Shown here: positions 1 through 10,034 of the stretch, one piece after another
Position numbering within the stretch: the stretch's first letter is position 1
How the letters are laid out: every line of letters begins with the position of its first letter
NCBI GenBank assembly: GCA_018398765.1
Contig: JAHBMJ010000113.1
Coordinates: 111,371 to 135,465, forward strand
DNA length: 24,095 nucleotides
Reading direction: 5' to 3'
Source of the DNA: Chromera velia
Taxonomy: Eukaryota; Sar; Chromeraceae
The notes under the pieces: generated by a model
Database searches by the model: none
Told to the model about the DNA's origin: nothing
Seen by the model: only the letters and a program-made list of their open reading frames with translations
Position numbers and translations under genes: made by a program

Positions 1-143
1 CTTGTCAAGTCCCAGGGTGCCCAATCGCCTTTTATCGTACAGCTGTGAGACTACTCTCACTCGTCAGTGAGTCTCAAGAGCAGTTGGTGGGTTGTTTGTG
101 TGCCGTCTCTCTGAGCCCTCTACTTCTTCTGGTGTCTCTCATC

Positions 144-3089
144 ATGTTGCGTGCTGTCTCTCTCTTCCTTTTCCTCGCGGGGGTCTGCGTATCGTCCTTC
201 CGCCTTAATTTTTCAAACAAACCGTCTTCACGAGCTGTCCAGAGCTCACTCAGCAGGCCACGAGTGAGTGGCACGTCTGTTTTGCACGCTGACGTGTCCA
301 TGGCAGACATCAAGAAGATTCGTGCCAAGACGGGCGCTGGTATCGCAGCGTGCAAGAAGGCCCTCACAGAAGCAGGGGGGGACTTTGCAAAGGCAGAGGA
401 CCTTTTGAGAGTCCAGGGCGCCACCACTCTTCTCAAGCGTGCCGGGAATACGGCTTCTGAGGGGTTGGTCGGTGTCGTTCCTCACGGCAACGGAGCGACG
501 ATTTTCGATTTGAACTGCGAGACGGATTTTGTCGAAAAGAACGATCTGTTCCGCAACTTCGCACAAGCGGTGTTCGGAGCCATTGAGAAGCTTGGAAACG
601 AGGGGGCGGAGATCAGTGTCGATGGTGTCATGGCCTCACCAAGTGCACAGGGAACGGGAACGCTGAATGATCAGCTCAATGAGCTTGGACTTGCGGTGCG
701 AGAGAAGATTGAACTTTCTAGAGTGGAGACGTTCACGAAGGAGGATGGTCACCATGTGTTCTGGCATGTTGAGAACAATAGAGGAAGCAAGCTGATGGGC
801 AAGCAGGCGGTGGTGTGCAAGGTGGCGTCAACAGGAGACGGGAGCAAATTGCAGAAAGACTTTGCAGAGGCCTTTGCAGTGCACTGCATTTGCACAGGGC
901 CCATTGCAGTGGTCAGTCAGTCAATCAAACGAGGAAGAGAGAGCCAGAAGCGAAGGAAGAAGGCGGGAAGGAAAGAGGGAATGAATGAAACAAGGGAGGA
1001 AGAAAGAAGGAAGGAAGAGCGGATGGGAGCACGGACAGACCAACAGAAATGAAAAAAGAAATCAAGGCATAGTATTGAAATCGAGTGTCATGAGAACGAA
1101 CGGAGTGGGAAGGCAGCGGGGGGAAAGACACGGACGTTTGGACCACATCTTCCTACTTTCAGCCCCCCCACACTCTTTTGCTTATTCGCTTCGTCTTTTG
1201 AAGCAAATCAGTCAGACAGACTGCATGACCTGACTAACGGGGCTTCGGACTGACTGACTGACTGACTGACTGACTGACTGGGCTGACTGACTGACTGACT
1301 GACTGACTGACTGACTGACTGAACTGACTGACTGACTGACTGACTGACTGACTGACTGACTGACTGACTGGGCTGACTGACTGACTGACTAAAAATGACT
1401 GACTGACTGACTGACTGACTGACTGGGCTGACTGACTGACTGACTGAGTGGGCTGACTGAGTGGGCTGACTGAGTGACTGATTGACTGACTGACTGACTG
1501 ACTGACTGACTGGGCTGACTGACTGACTGACTGACTGACTGACTGACTGACTGACTGACTGGGCTGACTGACTGACTGACTAAAAATGACTGACTGACTG
1601 ACTGACTGACTGACTGACTGGGCTGACTGACTGACTGACTGAGTGGGCTGACTGAGTGGGCTGACTGACTGACTGACTGACTGACTGGGCTGACTGACTG
1701 ACTGACTGACTGACTGGGCTGACTGAATGGGCTGACTGACTGACTGACTGACTGACTGGGCTGACTGACTGACTGACTAAAAATGACTGACTGACTGACT
1801 GACTGACTGACTGACTGGGCTGACTGACTGACTGACTGAGTGGGCTGACTGAGTGGGCTGACTGACTGACTGACTGACTGACTGACTGACTGACTGACTG
1901 GGCTGACTGACTGACTGACTGACTGACTGACTGACTGACTGACTGGCTGGGCTGACTGACTGACTGACTGACTGAGTGGGCTGACTGACTGACTGACTGA
2001 CTGACTGACTGACTGACTGACTGACTGACTGACTGACTAAAATACGCTCTGACTGACTCACTGACTGACTGACTAAAATACGCTCTGATAGACTGACTGA
2101 CTCACTGACTGACTAAAAAACGCTCTGACTGACTGACTCGCTCACTCACTGACTGAATGTGCAGACTCGGGACAGAATTCCGAAGGATGCGATCGACAGA
2201 GAGCAGAACATCCAAATGGAAATCGTCAAACAGAGCGGGAAGCCTGAGGAGATGATTGAAAAGATTGTTGGAGGAAAAATGAATAAGTGGTTCAAGGAGA
2301 AGACGCTCATGGATCAGGTCGGTTCTCAAAGAAAGCATTTTCTTTCTCTTCCTGTAGAGTTGAAGCACATCCAGGATTTTTTCTTGTTCCCACCTTTCCG
2401 ATTTCTTCTTCTTAACGAACGTCCTTTGGCTTTCGTTCTCACTTTCTGTGATGTCCGTTCCTTATTTCTGTTCTCTTCTCCTCTGTTTGTTTTTTCTTTC
2501 AGACAACGGCATTCGCCCCATTCTCCTTTGCCTTCTCTCTACATAGCAGAGAAATGGATGGATGAATAGCTTTGCAACTGCTCTCTCTGCGCCTCTGTGT
2601 GCACGGACATTTTGTGTTCGGTGCGAGACAGACTGAACGAAATGGTTGGATGATGAGAGAGAAAGTGGAAGCATGATTTTCTGGATGGATGCGAAAGGAG
2701 TGATGGAAGCGCCGCGACTGCAGGGGGGGGTTGCAAGGGCACCAGGTAATATTGTAGACTTTTTGCTTCATTTGCACTATGTGTTCTCCAACCCCTAATG
2801 GAGCAACGTTTACTGAGTGAGTGAGCGGGTATGTCCGGTGCTGTGCTGTGCTGCTGTGTGGGTATGCGATGACACCAACCGTACCGTTCATGCATTTACT
2901 TTCATACACAATTCCTTTTATGTCTACAGAATGTATGTATGAAAGTAAATGCGTGCTGTGCTGCAGGTGTGGGTATGCGATGATACCAACCGTACCGTTC
3001 AGAAGGTTTTCGACACAGACGTGAAGGAGATGGTGGGGGCGCCAGTGACGGTGGAGGATTTCCGGTGCTGGAAGATTGGGGAGTCATAA
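144..3089 (+). CDS. tsf: Plastid-targeted translation elongation factor Ts, three exons
   Basis: EF-Ts is the nucleotide exchange factor that regenerates EF-Tu-GTP in organellar translation. Proposed exons are 144-911, 2165-2317 and 2967-3089 (TAA), all joined in phase 0, giving 347 aa. Residues 1-18 form a hydrophobic signal peptide; F19 and a Ser/Arg-rich stretch to about residue 50 look like a transit peptide. M53 begins the conserved domain, with the UBA-like TGAGIAACKKAL motif and the EF-Ts signature NCETDFV at 124-130. Exon 2 adds GKPEEMIEKIVGGKM, and exon 3 ends with a family-typical C-terminus (VTVEDF...GES). The first junction rebuilds an expected family stretch (TGPIAV/TRDRIPKDAI). 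The mature part is close to bacterial length (about 283 aa). The frame is open back to position 45 but has no ATG before 144, so 144 is chosen. Splice sites are inferred from family fit; plastid rather than mitochondrial targeting is inferred from the leader. Confidence 0.92.
912..2164 (+). other. EF-Ts intron 1
   Basis: The donor is GTCAGT at 912, directly after codon GTG, and the acceptor is TGTGCAG ending at 2164. Removing it joins two conserved EF-Ts segments in phase 0. The reading frame runs past the donor to 1052, but that extension is low-complexity R/K/E sequence unlike EF-Ts. About 900 of the 1253 bp are GACT satellite. Confidence 0.85.
1240..2150 (+). repeat. GACT tetranucleotide satellite with higher-order structure
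   Basis: This is an array of GACT units broken by recurrent variants: GGGCTGACT, GAGTGGGCTGACT and CTAAAAATGACT. The AAAAATGACT variant recurs at 1391, 1582 and 1779, so a higher-order unit of about 191-197 bp is repeated three times. Near the acceptor (2035-2130) the variant changes to three copies of an AAAATACGCTCTGA-like unit. On the complementary strand it reads as Ser-Gln-Ser-Val repeats, an artefact of the repeat and not a protein. Confidence 0.95.
2318..2966 (+). other. EF-Ts intron 2
   Basis: The donor is GTCGGT after codon CAG at 2315-2317, and the acceptor is GTGCTGCAG ending at 2966. It has a pyrimidine-rich stretch (about 2330-2545). Near its 3' end lie a degenerate copy of the acceptor/exon 3 start and a 17-bp inverted repeat (listed separately). 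Confidence 0.85.
2840..3001 (+). repeat. Direct and inverted repeats around the exon 3 acceptor
   Basis: A segment of about 50 bp at 2840-2890 repeats the acceptor and first 35 bases of exon 3 (2953-3001). It has one substitution in the exon-like part, and the acceptor CTGCAGGTG is changed to CTGCTGTG, which removes the AG. Between the two copies, 2892-2908 and 2936-2952 are a perfect 17-bp inverted repeat (GCATTTACTTTCATACA) with a 27-base spacer. The copies thus sit on either side of a potential hairpin. Confidence 0.9.
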
Positions 3090-4035
3090 CTGACTGGCTG
3101 GTTGGTTGGTTGAGTGAGTGACTGATGAAATCCACGGGTGTGGTTTGTCTATTTATTGAGAGAGAAGAGAGCGAGAGAGAAGCTTCGAGGGAAGTTCTCG
3201 AAGCAGAGGAGGGGAAGAAGGGTGATGGATGGATGGGTGGATGGAAGGAAGGATTCATTCCTCGTGCGGAGGTTTAGGCGAAGAGAGAAGGAAAAGAATT
3301 CTTTTGTACCCAACGCAGCAAAGAGAGCAACAGAGGGGGGCTAACGGTCGACTGACTGGCCGGCTGATGCAATCCCGTAGAAGAAACTTCAGGGATGCAT
3401 GAGTGGATTGATGATCGATTGAGAGAAGTTTTTTCAAACAACGGACGCAGGCACCTGAGGAGACGGAGACAGACGGGAGAGGTCTCAGTGAGGGAGTGGG
3501 TGAGTGACTTGTGCGTCCGTCGACCCATAAAGAAAACCTCTGACGGCTTTGCTTGACTGTGCACAGAGAGAGGGGAGAGAGAGCAATGAAAGTGCAAAGG
3601 TGGTCCTTCCGGGAACCTTTTTTTTCGTCTTTCTTCTTGACCCGCCCTTTCTTTCTCTCTTCCTTGCGTCCTTCCTTTCTAACGTGCCTCGGTTGAAGGA
3701 GTCGGTTCCCACCTTTTTCTTTCGGTCTCTTTCATGCAAGTGACTGAGTCGGGTATAAACGGAGGGCGGCATGTGGCAGTGCGGCATGCTTCCGCGTAGT
3801 AGTAGTAGTACCCATGGGGCTATTGACTCATAAATTAATTCGTAGTCTGATTGATTGGTCGATCAGGAACGATGCGTACGTCATGTTTGTTGATGGCAAC
3901 TTGATGTAAGAATCTTCTAAGAGCCGGCGTCTGAGCCGCCAGTCTGCTGCCTCCATGGGAAGAGCCCACTATTCATAAATGATGATGAATGATAAAATCT
4001 GACTACTATCACTACTACCGCAACCGTGACTAATA
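3090..4035. other. Intergenic region downstream of EF-Ts
   Basis: No convincing gene is seen. Short open frames occur on both strands but lack domains, splice logic or conserved motifs. The sequence alternates between purine-rich (3150-3340) and pyrimidine-rich (3615-3735) stretches, which create low-complexity frames rich in R/K/E or S/L/F. The EF-Ts 3' UTR should lie at the left end; no clear polyadenylation signal was identified. Confidence 0.6.
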
Positions 4036-4269
4036 CTAGGCGCCGCACGTAGGAAAAAAAAAAAGAAAAAAAAAAGTTGGGAAGGCCTAATTTTTTTTTT
4101 CTTTTTTTATTTCAAGTGCCTCCAAAAGACAAAGAATCACTTTCGATTCTGAAACTTACTTTTCCACACAAAATGTGAACCTAACTGTTGACCTAAAAAA
4201 AAAAAAAGAAAAAAAAAAAGTTGAGGACGCCTAATTTTTTTTTTCTTTTTTTTTATGTGCGGCGCCTGG
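4036..4269 (+). mobile_element. MITE copy 1, two A/T hairpins, with 8-bp target duplication
   Basis: Terminal inverted repeats are CTAGGCGCCGCAC at the left and GTGCGGCGCCTGG at the right, matching at all but one position. The 8-bp direct repeat GACTAATA flanks both ends (4028-4035 and 4270-4277) and fits a target-site duplication. Inside each end is an A-run/G/A-run arm pairing with a T-run/C/T-run arm around a loop reading GTTGGGAAGGCCTAA (left) or GTTGAGGACGCCTAA (right). There is no coding capacity, so it would depend on a transposase elsewhere. An 8-bp duplication is typical of hAT-type transposition, but the family is not established. Confidence 0.87.
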
Positions 4270-4277
4270 GACTAATA

Positions 4278-5889
4278 TAATGCTAGATATAATGCCAGAG
4301 TGATTAAGCTACGCATCTCCCTCGCAATTGAAGGGCACAGAGAAGTGCGCAGATTCAAGTCGATCAGCCCGCATGTTGATTGTGAACTGTTCTTTGCTTG
4401 CTCTTTTTTCTTTAATTCATCTTCTCTTCTTGTTTTTTGCATGAATGCGGACTGCAATCAATCACGGATCCTTTGCCGTCCCTGTCCTTGAGAGGACAGA
4501 CGGAGAATTAAAGTGGAGGGAGAGACGGCCATTCTCCTCTCCTCCCACCCTTCTCTCTCGGCCTTTCTCCTTTCCAGACTCGTATCATCACAATCTCCTC
4601 TCCACTACTAAAACTCAAACAGTTAGACACAAAACTCGCTGCTCGACGCTCCCACCCGCGATAGTCCACCCACCCAGCCAGTCAGACAGTCAGTTGGTTG
4701 GTCGGTCAGTAGGGAAGGAGTCAGCCAACAAGCAGGAGACGCCTGCTTCATGCATGCATGTGTTGTGTTGTTAGGCGTTTCTTCGCTGCCGCACAAAAAA
4801 AAAAAGTGCACGAGCTGGCAAAGAGAGAACGAAATCTCTTGCAAGTAATCTGTCACCACCCAACAATCCTTTAAATTAAATTTATCGAGATGCACACAGG
4901 GAGGGGCAGAGAGAGAGAGAGAGAGAGTAGGACGGCATTCCTTGTCACAGCCGGTCGATCGACAAACAATCAAAAAATCTCTAACAGAGTCAATCAAACA
5001 ATCATTGAATGAATTTCCGTGTGTCGCCAATCAGTCGATATCGACTGGCTGAGTTTTTTTATGAAAATGAAACCACATCGGCCTCTGTTCAACCTTCAAA
5101 ACAAAAAAATGAAGACATCAAACAGAATGATTTGCCTTTCCACCTCACCCACGCTGGTGAACAACGCAGCGAATGAGAAGATAACGATGAAAAACAAAAA
5201 ACGAGGAATGAATCATCCTTTCACGCAATAATGCAAAGGCGCACACACCAATGCACAAATGCACGAACACACACAGTGGAACGGAACGCACGCACGCACG
5301 CAGTATGAATGAATCAAAAAATTCCTTTCACTACGCCCTGCCCCCCGGTCGCCGGAATGCGCCTCACGCACGCACTTTCCAGCGTGAGAGGACGCAGTTA
5401 ACTCGTTTCGCCCGCATGTCCTTGCCCTTTTTCTCCTTTTCAGGCCCATACACTCAGGAAGAGATCCCGTACAAATGAGAGCGCAAGATTGCTTCCTGCT
5501 AGCAGAAGGGGCTTCCAGTAGGGGGCGAGACCGAGGGGAACAGGGAGAAAGAATGGGGGGGGGGGGGGAGGGAGGACGACGGGAGGGAGTGCGAGTGGAA
5601 GACGGGAGAGGCACTCAGGGAGGGAGGGAGGAGGAAGGCAAGGAGACAGACAGGGAGCCAGATTTAAGCCTGGCTCGCGAGTCATATACAGGGCAAAAAC
5701 ATGCAGGCGAAGAAGAACAAAACAAGCGTTGTAGGTGTAAGCAGAGGAACGAAGCCGATAGAATCGAAATTTTCTTTCGACTTGCCGAACGACACGGCAC
5801 CAGTAAGTCAACATATCATAGAAGGAAAATCGTTCATTAATTCCGACTTGCCAGGCGGAAGAAAGAGACACAACGAATGATGACTTCCC

Positions 5890-5964
<75 letters not shown>

Positions 5965-6125
5965 AGAGAGAGAAAGCGTGATCAGTTGCCAATCGTAGTC
6001 ACTCAGCCGGCACTAAGTTTCCGCGCCGACCAGTCTTGTCGATTGCGCCCGTAGGTCTCCTCTAGATAAAGTTTGTGAGTCAGGAAGAGAGTGTGCAAAC
6101 TTCATGCTTCTCCCTCTCGTAGGAC
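4278..6125. other. Intergenic region, no supported gene
   Basis: Short frames occur on both strands, but none shows a recognisable domain. The sequence is rich in A-runs and purine tracts, including a poly-G run near 5556-5567 inside a G/A-rich stretch (5510-5650). A GA microsatellite closes the region. Confidence 0.6.
5892..5973 (+). repeat. GA dinucleotide microsatellite
   Basis: An almost pure (GA)n run from 5892 to about 5940 is followed by an interrupted GA/CA/AA tail to about 5973. Confidence 0.97.
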
Positions 6126-7075
6126 ATGGAGCAGGCTTGCCGTCCAGCGGCGGGGAAGGCGACGCTACAGACGTTCCAGGTGCAGAGCCGAGGCCGGGGG
6201 GCTGTGAGGGTGGCAGGGAGGTTTCCGTTCCTGCAGGACCCGAGGCGCCTTTCGTCAACAGCATCTGTAAGGAGTCAAAGGGAGCAGCAGGGAGGCCTGG
6301 GGGTTGACGTGCACCTCCTCCTCCTGGGGTGAGAGGACACTGCCAGGAATGCGCGGCAGTATTGGTGTCTGCAGTCCCGAGAGGGGGGGATCGGAAAGGA
6401 GAGCGGGGAGGTAATCTCGCAGCTTCTCCACTCTGCCTTGATGCAGGAGAAGGCATGACAAGTTTGATGCCTTCTGGAGCCTGACGCAAACCCGGAACGA
6501 CTGTTGCTATAGATGGAGCGGGATGGAGTTTTGTTTAGAAGGGGGGCTGAAGGTGGTTGCCGTTGTTGCCTGTGTGTGGTGGGGTTGTCATTAGTTGGCT
6601 TGCCTAGTGCTGCAGTTGGAGAAAGGGATGGGGACCCCGTTTGCTGCTGTGTCTCTTTGAAATGGGAGTGAACGGCTTGGTGGATGGCCTGCCTGAACAT
6701 GTTCCGGTTGGCTCCTGAAGGTGCGCCTGCCCCTTCTGCCAGGGCTTGGGAGGAGAAGGAAGAAGACGAAAGAGAAATGGACGCCTTTTCCGGCTTTGGC
6801 TGCTGCTGTTTCCCTATGTCTCCGTCACACTCAGCTTCGGTGTCACCAAACGGGGGCTCCCCATGTACCTCTTCCTCCCCCCTTCCTCTGGAGTCCTGGG
6901 CGTCTTCAGACGTAGAAGATGACTCGCACAAATACACGCGCCCTGCGCCGCCCCCCTGCAAATCACAAACAATTAAGGGTGGTCGATCCTGAAGCATTGT
7001 TAATTTACATGCATGGCCGCTGCTGATTTGACAGCTCACAACGCAGAGCCTCAAGTTCGATTTCATCAAGCAGCG
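6126..7075 (-). pseudogene. Inverted, permuted partial copy of the kinase locus
   Basis: Read on the minus strand, this block starts with a copy of the intron end and Gly-loop exon found at about 11289-11437: acceptor TTTGCAG, then an exon encoding GGGAGRVYLCE from about 6955. It then passes directly into a copy of the Pro/Ser-rich linker found at 10035-10824 (paired with 6919-6126). One frame is open for 270 codons (7087-6275), and a second overlapping frame (6489-6013) matches the linker read in kinase frame, with five differences over about 127 residues. No further kinase exons follow, so it is a fragment. It could instead be a kinase paralogue with a large insertion after strand beta-1, but the missing downstream lobe argues against a working enzyme. 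Confidence 0.75.
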
Positions 7076-7500
7076 CAGACTGGTCATTGAACAGCGCAGA
7101 CTGGGGAAGCATATATTAACATATGGGGCAGCAGACAGTGCATGAACAACTCATGCACGCGCTCTTGTCAGTTGCCGTCTCCCTCTCCGCTTCTGGATAG
7201 TATGCTTCTGCTTGTTTTCCCTCTCTGCACCATCTCTTTGCTGTCTCGAACCACAGAGTCTTTTCTGATGACTTGAAGAGATTTATTTTAGATAGTGTGC
7301 AAGAGAAAGGCGAATTTTGTGGGATTCAGATTCACGGAATTAATTCGTCGGATTTTCTTCAGGCTTGCATGCATGGTGGAGCATGCCGGAGATTGCCGGA
7401 GCTCTATAGCTCACAGCGCGGCCGCGCGGAAGCGGGGCCGACCACGGTCGTGGGCCGCGCGGAGCCCTATATATTAGGTATATAGCTATAGCTAATTTGG
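7076..7500. other. Spacer with AT-rich and palindromic GC-rich parts
   Basis: No gene is seen. The right end (7410-7470) is unusually GC-rich with self-complementary pieces, such as GCGCGGCCGCGC and a partner GGGCCGCGCGG. It is followed at once by an AT-rich stretch of TATA and TAGCTATAGCTA. This marks the start of the repeat cluster to the right. Confidence 0.5.
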
Positions 7501-7507
7501 AGTGAAT

Positions 7508-8068
7508 GGCCCCGGAAAGCGAAGCGGGGGGCACTTAGAAAACAGAAATACCCCAGCCCACGTGCATGCACGCACGCTGCCTTTCGGCAAAAAGCCGGCC
7601 CCGAAAGGCTGAATGTGCGCCAAATGTGCGTACGTCAGGTGGACTTCAAACCCGATTACCCGATTTTCACCAAAAAAAGGCCCCGGAAAGATCCCGCCCC
7701 AAATGGTCCAGAAAAGCGTGCATGAACCCGCGTTGTCATGCATGCGTGCGTCAGTGGCCCCGGAAAGCGATAAGCTGCATCCCCGGGCTTTTTTCCTGGG
7801 GGAGGGGGGGTTCTACGGCTTTTCCCGCGGGGGGGGGTCGGCGCGACTGCCTAATCGGCTGGCCGGCGTGCGTCAATCGTGAAGTTCTCATTTTTCTTGC
7901 TTTCCGGGGCCGTTCGCAAGCTTGCTTGCGTCAGATACCCCAGCCCACGTGCGTGCACGCACGCTGTCTTTCGGCAAAAACCCGGCTCCGAAAGGCTGAA
8001 TGTGCCAATCGTAAAGTTCTCATTTTTCTTGCTTTCCGGGGTCGTTCGCAAGCTTGCTTGCGTCAGAT
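7508..8068 (+). repeat. GC-rich interspersed repeat cluster (units X and Y)
   Basis: Unit X (about 70 bp) occurs at 7549-7619 and 7936-8005. It contains a stem of CTTTCGG and CCGAAAG around a short spacer. Unit Y (about 63 bp) occurs at 7874-7936 and 8006-8068 and carries the near-palindromic GTTCGCAAGCTTGCTTGCG. The right part is therefore arranged Y-X-Y. A 12-13-bp motif GGCCCCGGAAAGC appears at 7508, 7679 (12 bp) and 7756, and in inverted form within both Y units at 7899-7911 and 8031-8043 (the last with one change). No tandem periodicity like a simple satellite is seen. The long open frame across it (7566-8264, plus) has no ATG-based or domain support and probably follows from the base composition. 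Confidence 0.88.
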
Positions 8069-8109
8069 TAAGCGATCGACATGCAGGCTCGATCTGCTGC
8101 ATAGACGCC

Positions 8110-9222
8110 AAATGGGCGTCCGTCCAGATATATATGGAGAGGTCAGTATAACAAGATGCATGTCAGTACATGTGATCCAAGCTAGAATCACAGTTTGGGA
8201 GATGTTCTACGGAAGCTCTGCAGACAGACAACGTCAAACAACTGTAACAGCTATTCGAGTTTGATGGGACTTCGGGTATGCATTCTTTTGTCTGAAGGCC
8301 TTGCACGTGACTTCTCACAGCTCGTTTGAGCTGTATACAGATTGCTGCTTCTCTTACGCCATGTAGAGCCATTTTAATTTAATTCTTCCCCCCCCCGACT
8401 TACTGGGGGAGTCAAATCGCTCAGGTGTGGCAGATAAAGGAAAAGTGTGAGGAAAAAGAAGCCTGGAGAAGGGAGCTGAAGCGACGGGTCAGTTGATGCA
8501 TGCAGGCATATATGTGATGATGCATGTATGCGTTTACCTCTCCATTCTTGCCATGCATGATCGAGGCGGTCCAACCAGTGGTTCCACTATGCATGTGAGA
8601 GATTGCACAGCTACGTCCATCGATGCATTGATACCTGCATGGGCATGAAGGCTTTATGTAGAAGGACGACAACATCCATGTGTCAAACGATCTGGCCAAG
8701 AGGATCGACATCATCATGCAGACACGCAAGTCAATATTTTCGAGAAAACGAGGCAAAGGCAGGCAGACAGGCAGGAAGGGGTAGCGTCTGTCACCCAAAT
8801 TTTTGCTTTCTGTCTCAACCCCTGTCAGCCCGTCAGTCTCTGAGTCCGTCCGCGGTTGTTCATTCACTCAGACAGCTTGTCTTTCTGTCTGTTCGGCAGC
8901 CCGTCTATCTTATCATCCATTGACGAGTCTGTCCCCTCTTTCACTCCTTCAGATGCATTTGCATGCCTTGTGATGCGGGGAGTAATGCTCATAGAGAAAC
9001 AGAGGTACAGCTAGATAAAAGAAGAGAAGAGAACTTTCAAGCTGACGGGTGTGCGAAGTATCGCAGAGGCAGAACCGTATTCCAATGCTTAACTTACCTT
9101 CAAGTTCTCTAAGTCTAGTCGAGTCTCCCCTTTACATCTTTTTATCTCACAGAAACTGACTGTCCCCCCACTGTGCCCTCTTTTCTTCCCTTTCACAACC
9201 CCCCTCCTTCGTCCCTTTCGGC
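8110..9222. other. Region with weak exon-like fragments only
   Basis: No gene can be called. On the minus strand, about 8590-8540, a short segment encoding GTTGWTASIMHGKNGE lies between an AG (ACATGCATAG) and a GTAAAC donor. It resembles one ankyrin repeat. On the plus strand, 8663-8770 reads KDDNIHVSNDLAKRIDIIMQ without a stop, but follows a TAG. Both are short and unsupported by neighbours. The rest is rich in TGCATG words and pyrimidine tracts. Confidence 0.35.
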
Positions 9223-9928
9223 TTGAAGGCTTCCATCCTGCCTGAGTCAACAGATGATACTCCTGACAAAAAGCTAAAAGGGCCGGCCGGAGAGGAGGAT
9301 GGAGAAGACAGAAAAAAAGAGGCAGAGACGGGAGGAGGTAAGAAGGAATCCAATCGAGAGACGGAGAAGGGCAAAGAAGGCGTTACGGAGGAACAAGAAG
9401 GGGAGCCACCTGGCAGTGCAAAGGACGAGAAAGACCCTTTCAAGCGGGTAAATCTGAACGCGCCCCTGGAAAAAAGCATTGACGAAAAAGAAGAGGCTGA
9501 AAAGGTAGAGCAAGCTACTGAAGCTGCAGCAGAAGTGGAAGACAACACCGCAGCGGCAGCTGAAGCGTCGGCAGATGTCAAAGTGAGCAAAGAAAAAGCA
9601 AATAAAGCAATCGAAGAGGCCGAGAAGAAGAGAGCAGAAGCAGAAGAGACATTCCAAAAAGTAGCAGAGGAGAAAGGGCAGAAGGAAGGAGAGGCAGAGG
9701 AGGCAAGGAAAGCTATGCAAGAGAAAAAAGCCAAAGGCAAAAGAGAAGGCCTGGGCAGCCCGTAAAGCAGATGCCGAAGCAAAAAAGGAAGATGTGGGTG
9801 AGGAGAGGGAGACCTCAGGAGAGTTTTCAGTCCAAGCTGCTCCCTCTTCTTCCTCTTCATCTACTTGGCCCAATCGATTTGTGTTCCAAAACGCTCAATA
9901 CGAACCCCGTTCATCTCCCCCCCCCCCC
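9223..9928 (+). other. K/E/A-rich coiled-coil segment with an apparent frameshift
   Basis: One frame (9223-9765) encodes a highly charged, heptad-like Lys/Glu/Ala stretch, for example KANKAIEEAEKKRAEAEE. The same composition continues smoothly in the next frame (AKEKAWAARKADAEAKKEDV) from about 9735, beyond a run of six A at 9724-9729. One extra A there would explain the switch. The frame then enters a Ser-rich linker and reaches the assembly gap. A pyrimidine-rich tract at 9179-9220 followed by GCTTGAAG suggests an acceptor just upstream rather than a start codon. Confidence 0.6.
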
Positions 9929-9929
9929 A

Positions 9930-9944
9930 NNNNNNNNNNNNNNN
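9930..9944. other. Assembly gap of 15 N
   Basis: Fifteen undetermined bases are flanked by a C-run on the left (9917-9928) and CCCCCC on the right. The true length is unknown, so reading frames crossing it cannot be trusted. Confidence 0.99.
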
Positions 9945-10034
9945 CCCCCCAACCCTTGCCGCCGTCTCTTTCCGTGGGTGCCGACTTAGACAGTTTAGGA
10001 ATGACAGAGCTTTCTCTGAGGGAGACCGAGACAC

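Noticed and set aside
912-1052. Extension of EF-Ts exon 1 to the TGA at 1050
   Set aside because: The added residues are R/K/E low complexity, while splicing at 912 restores the family sequence and leads to two further EF-Ts exons.
1777-2061. Minus-strand frame encoding Ser-Gln-Ser-Val repeats
   Set aside because: It is the translation of the GACT satellite inside EF-Ts intron 1; all frames of such a repeat stay open by composition.
1240-2150. CRISPR-like or other spaced-repeat array
   Set aside because: There are no unique spacers; it is a tetranucleotide satellite in a eukaryotic intron.
4040-4120. Poly-A tracts as retroposon tails
   Set aside because: Each A-run pairs with a T-run in a hairpin and lies within inverted terminal repeats, so they belong to the MITE structure.
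7566-8264. 232-codon plus-strand frame through the GC-rich repeats, ending with ITVWEMFYGSS
   Set aside because: It repeats because the DNA units repeat, it has no domain, and the WEMF similarity to tyrosine kinases is too short and lacks surrounding motifs.
9147-9873. Two long minus-strand frames rich in Ser, Phe and Leu opposite the coiled-coil segment
   Set aside because: They are antisense shadows of a K/E-rich coding stretch.
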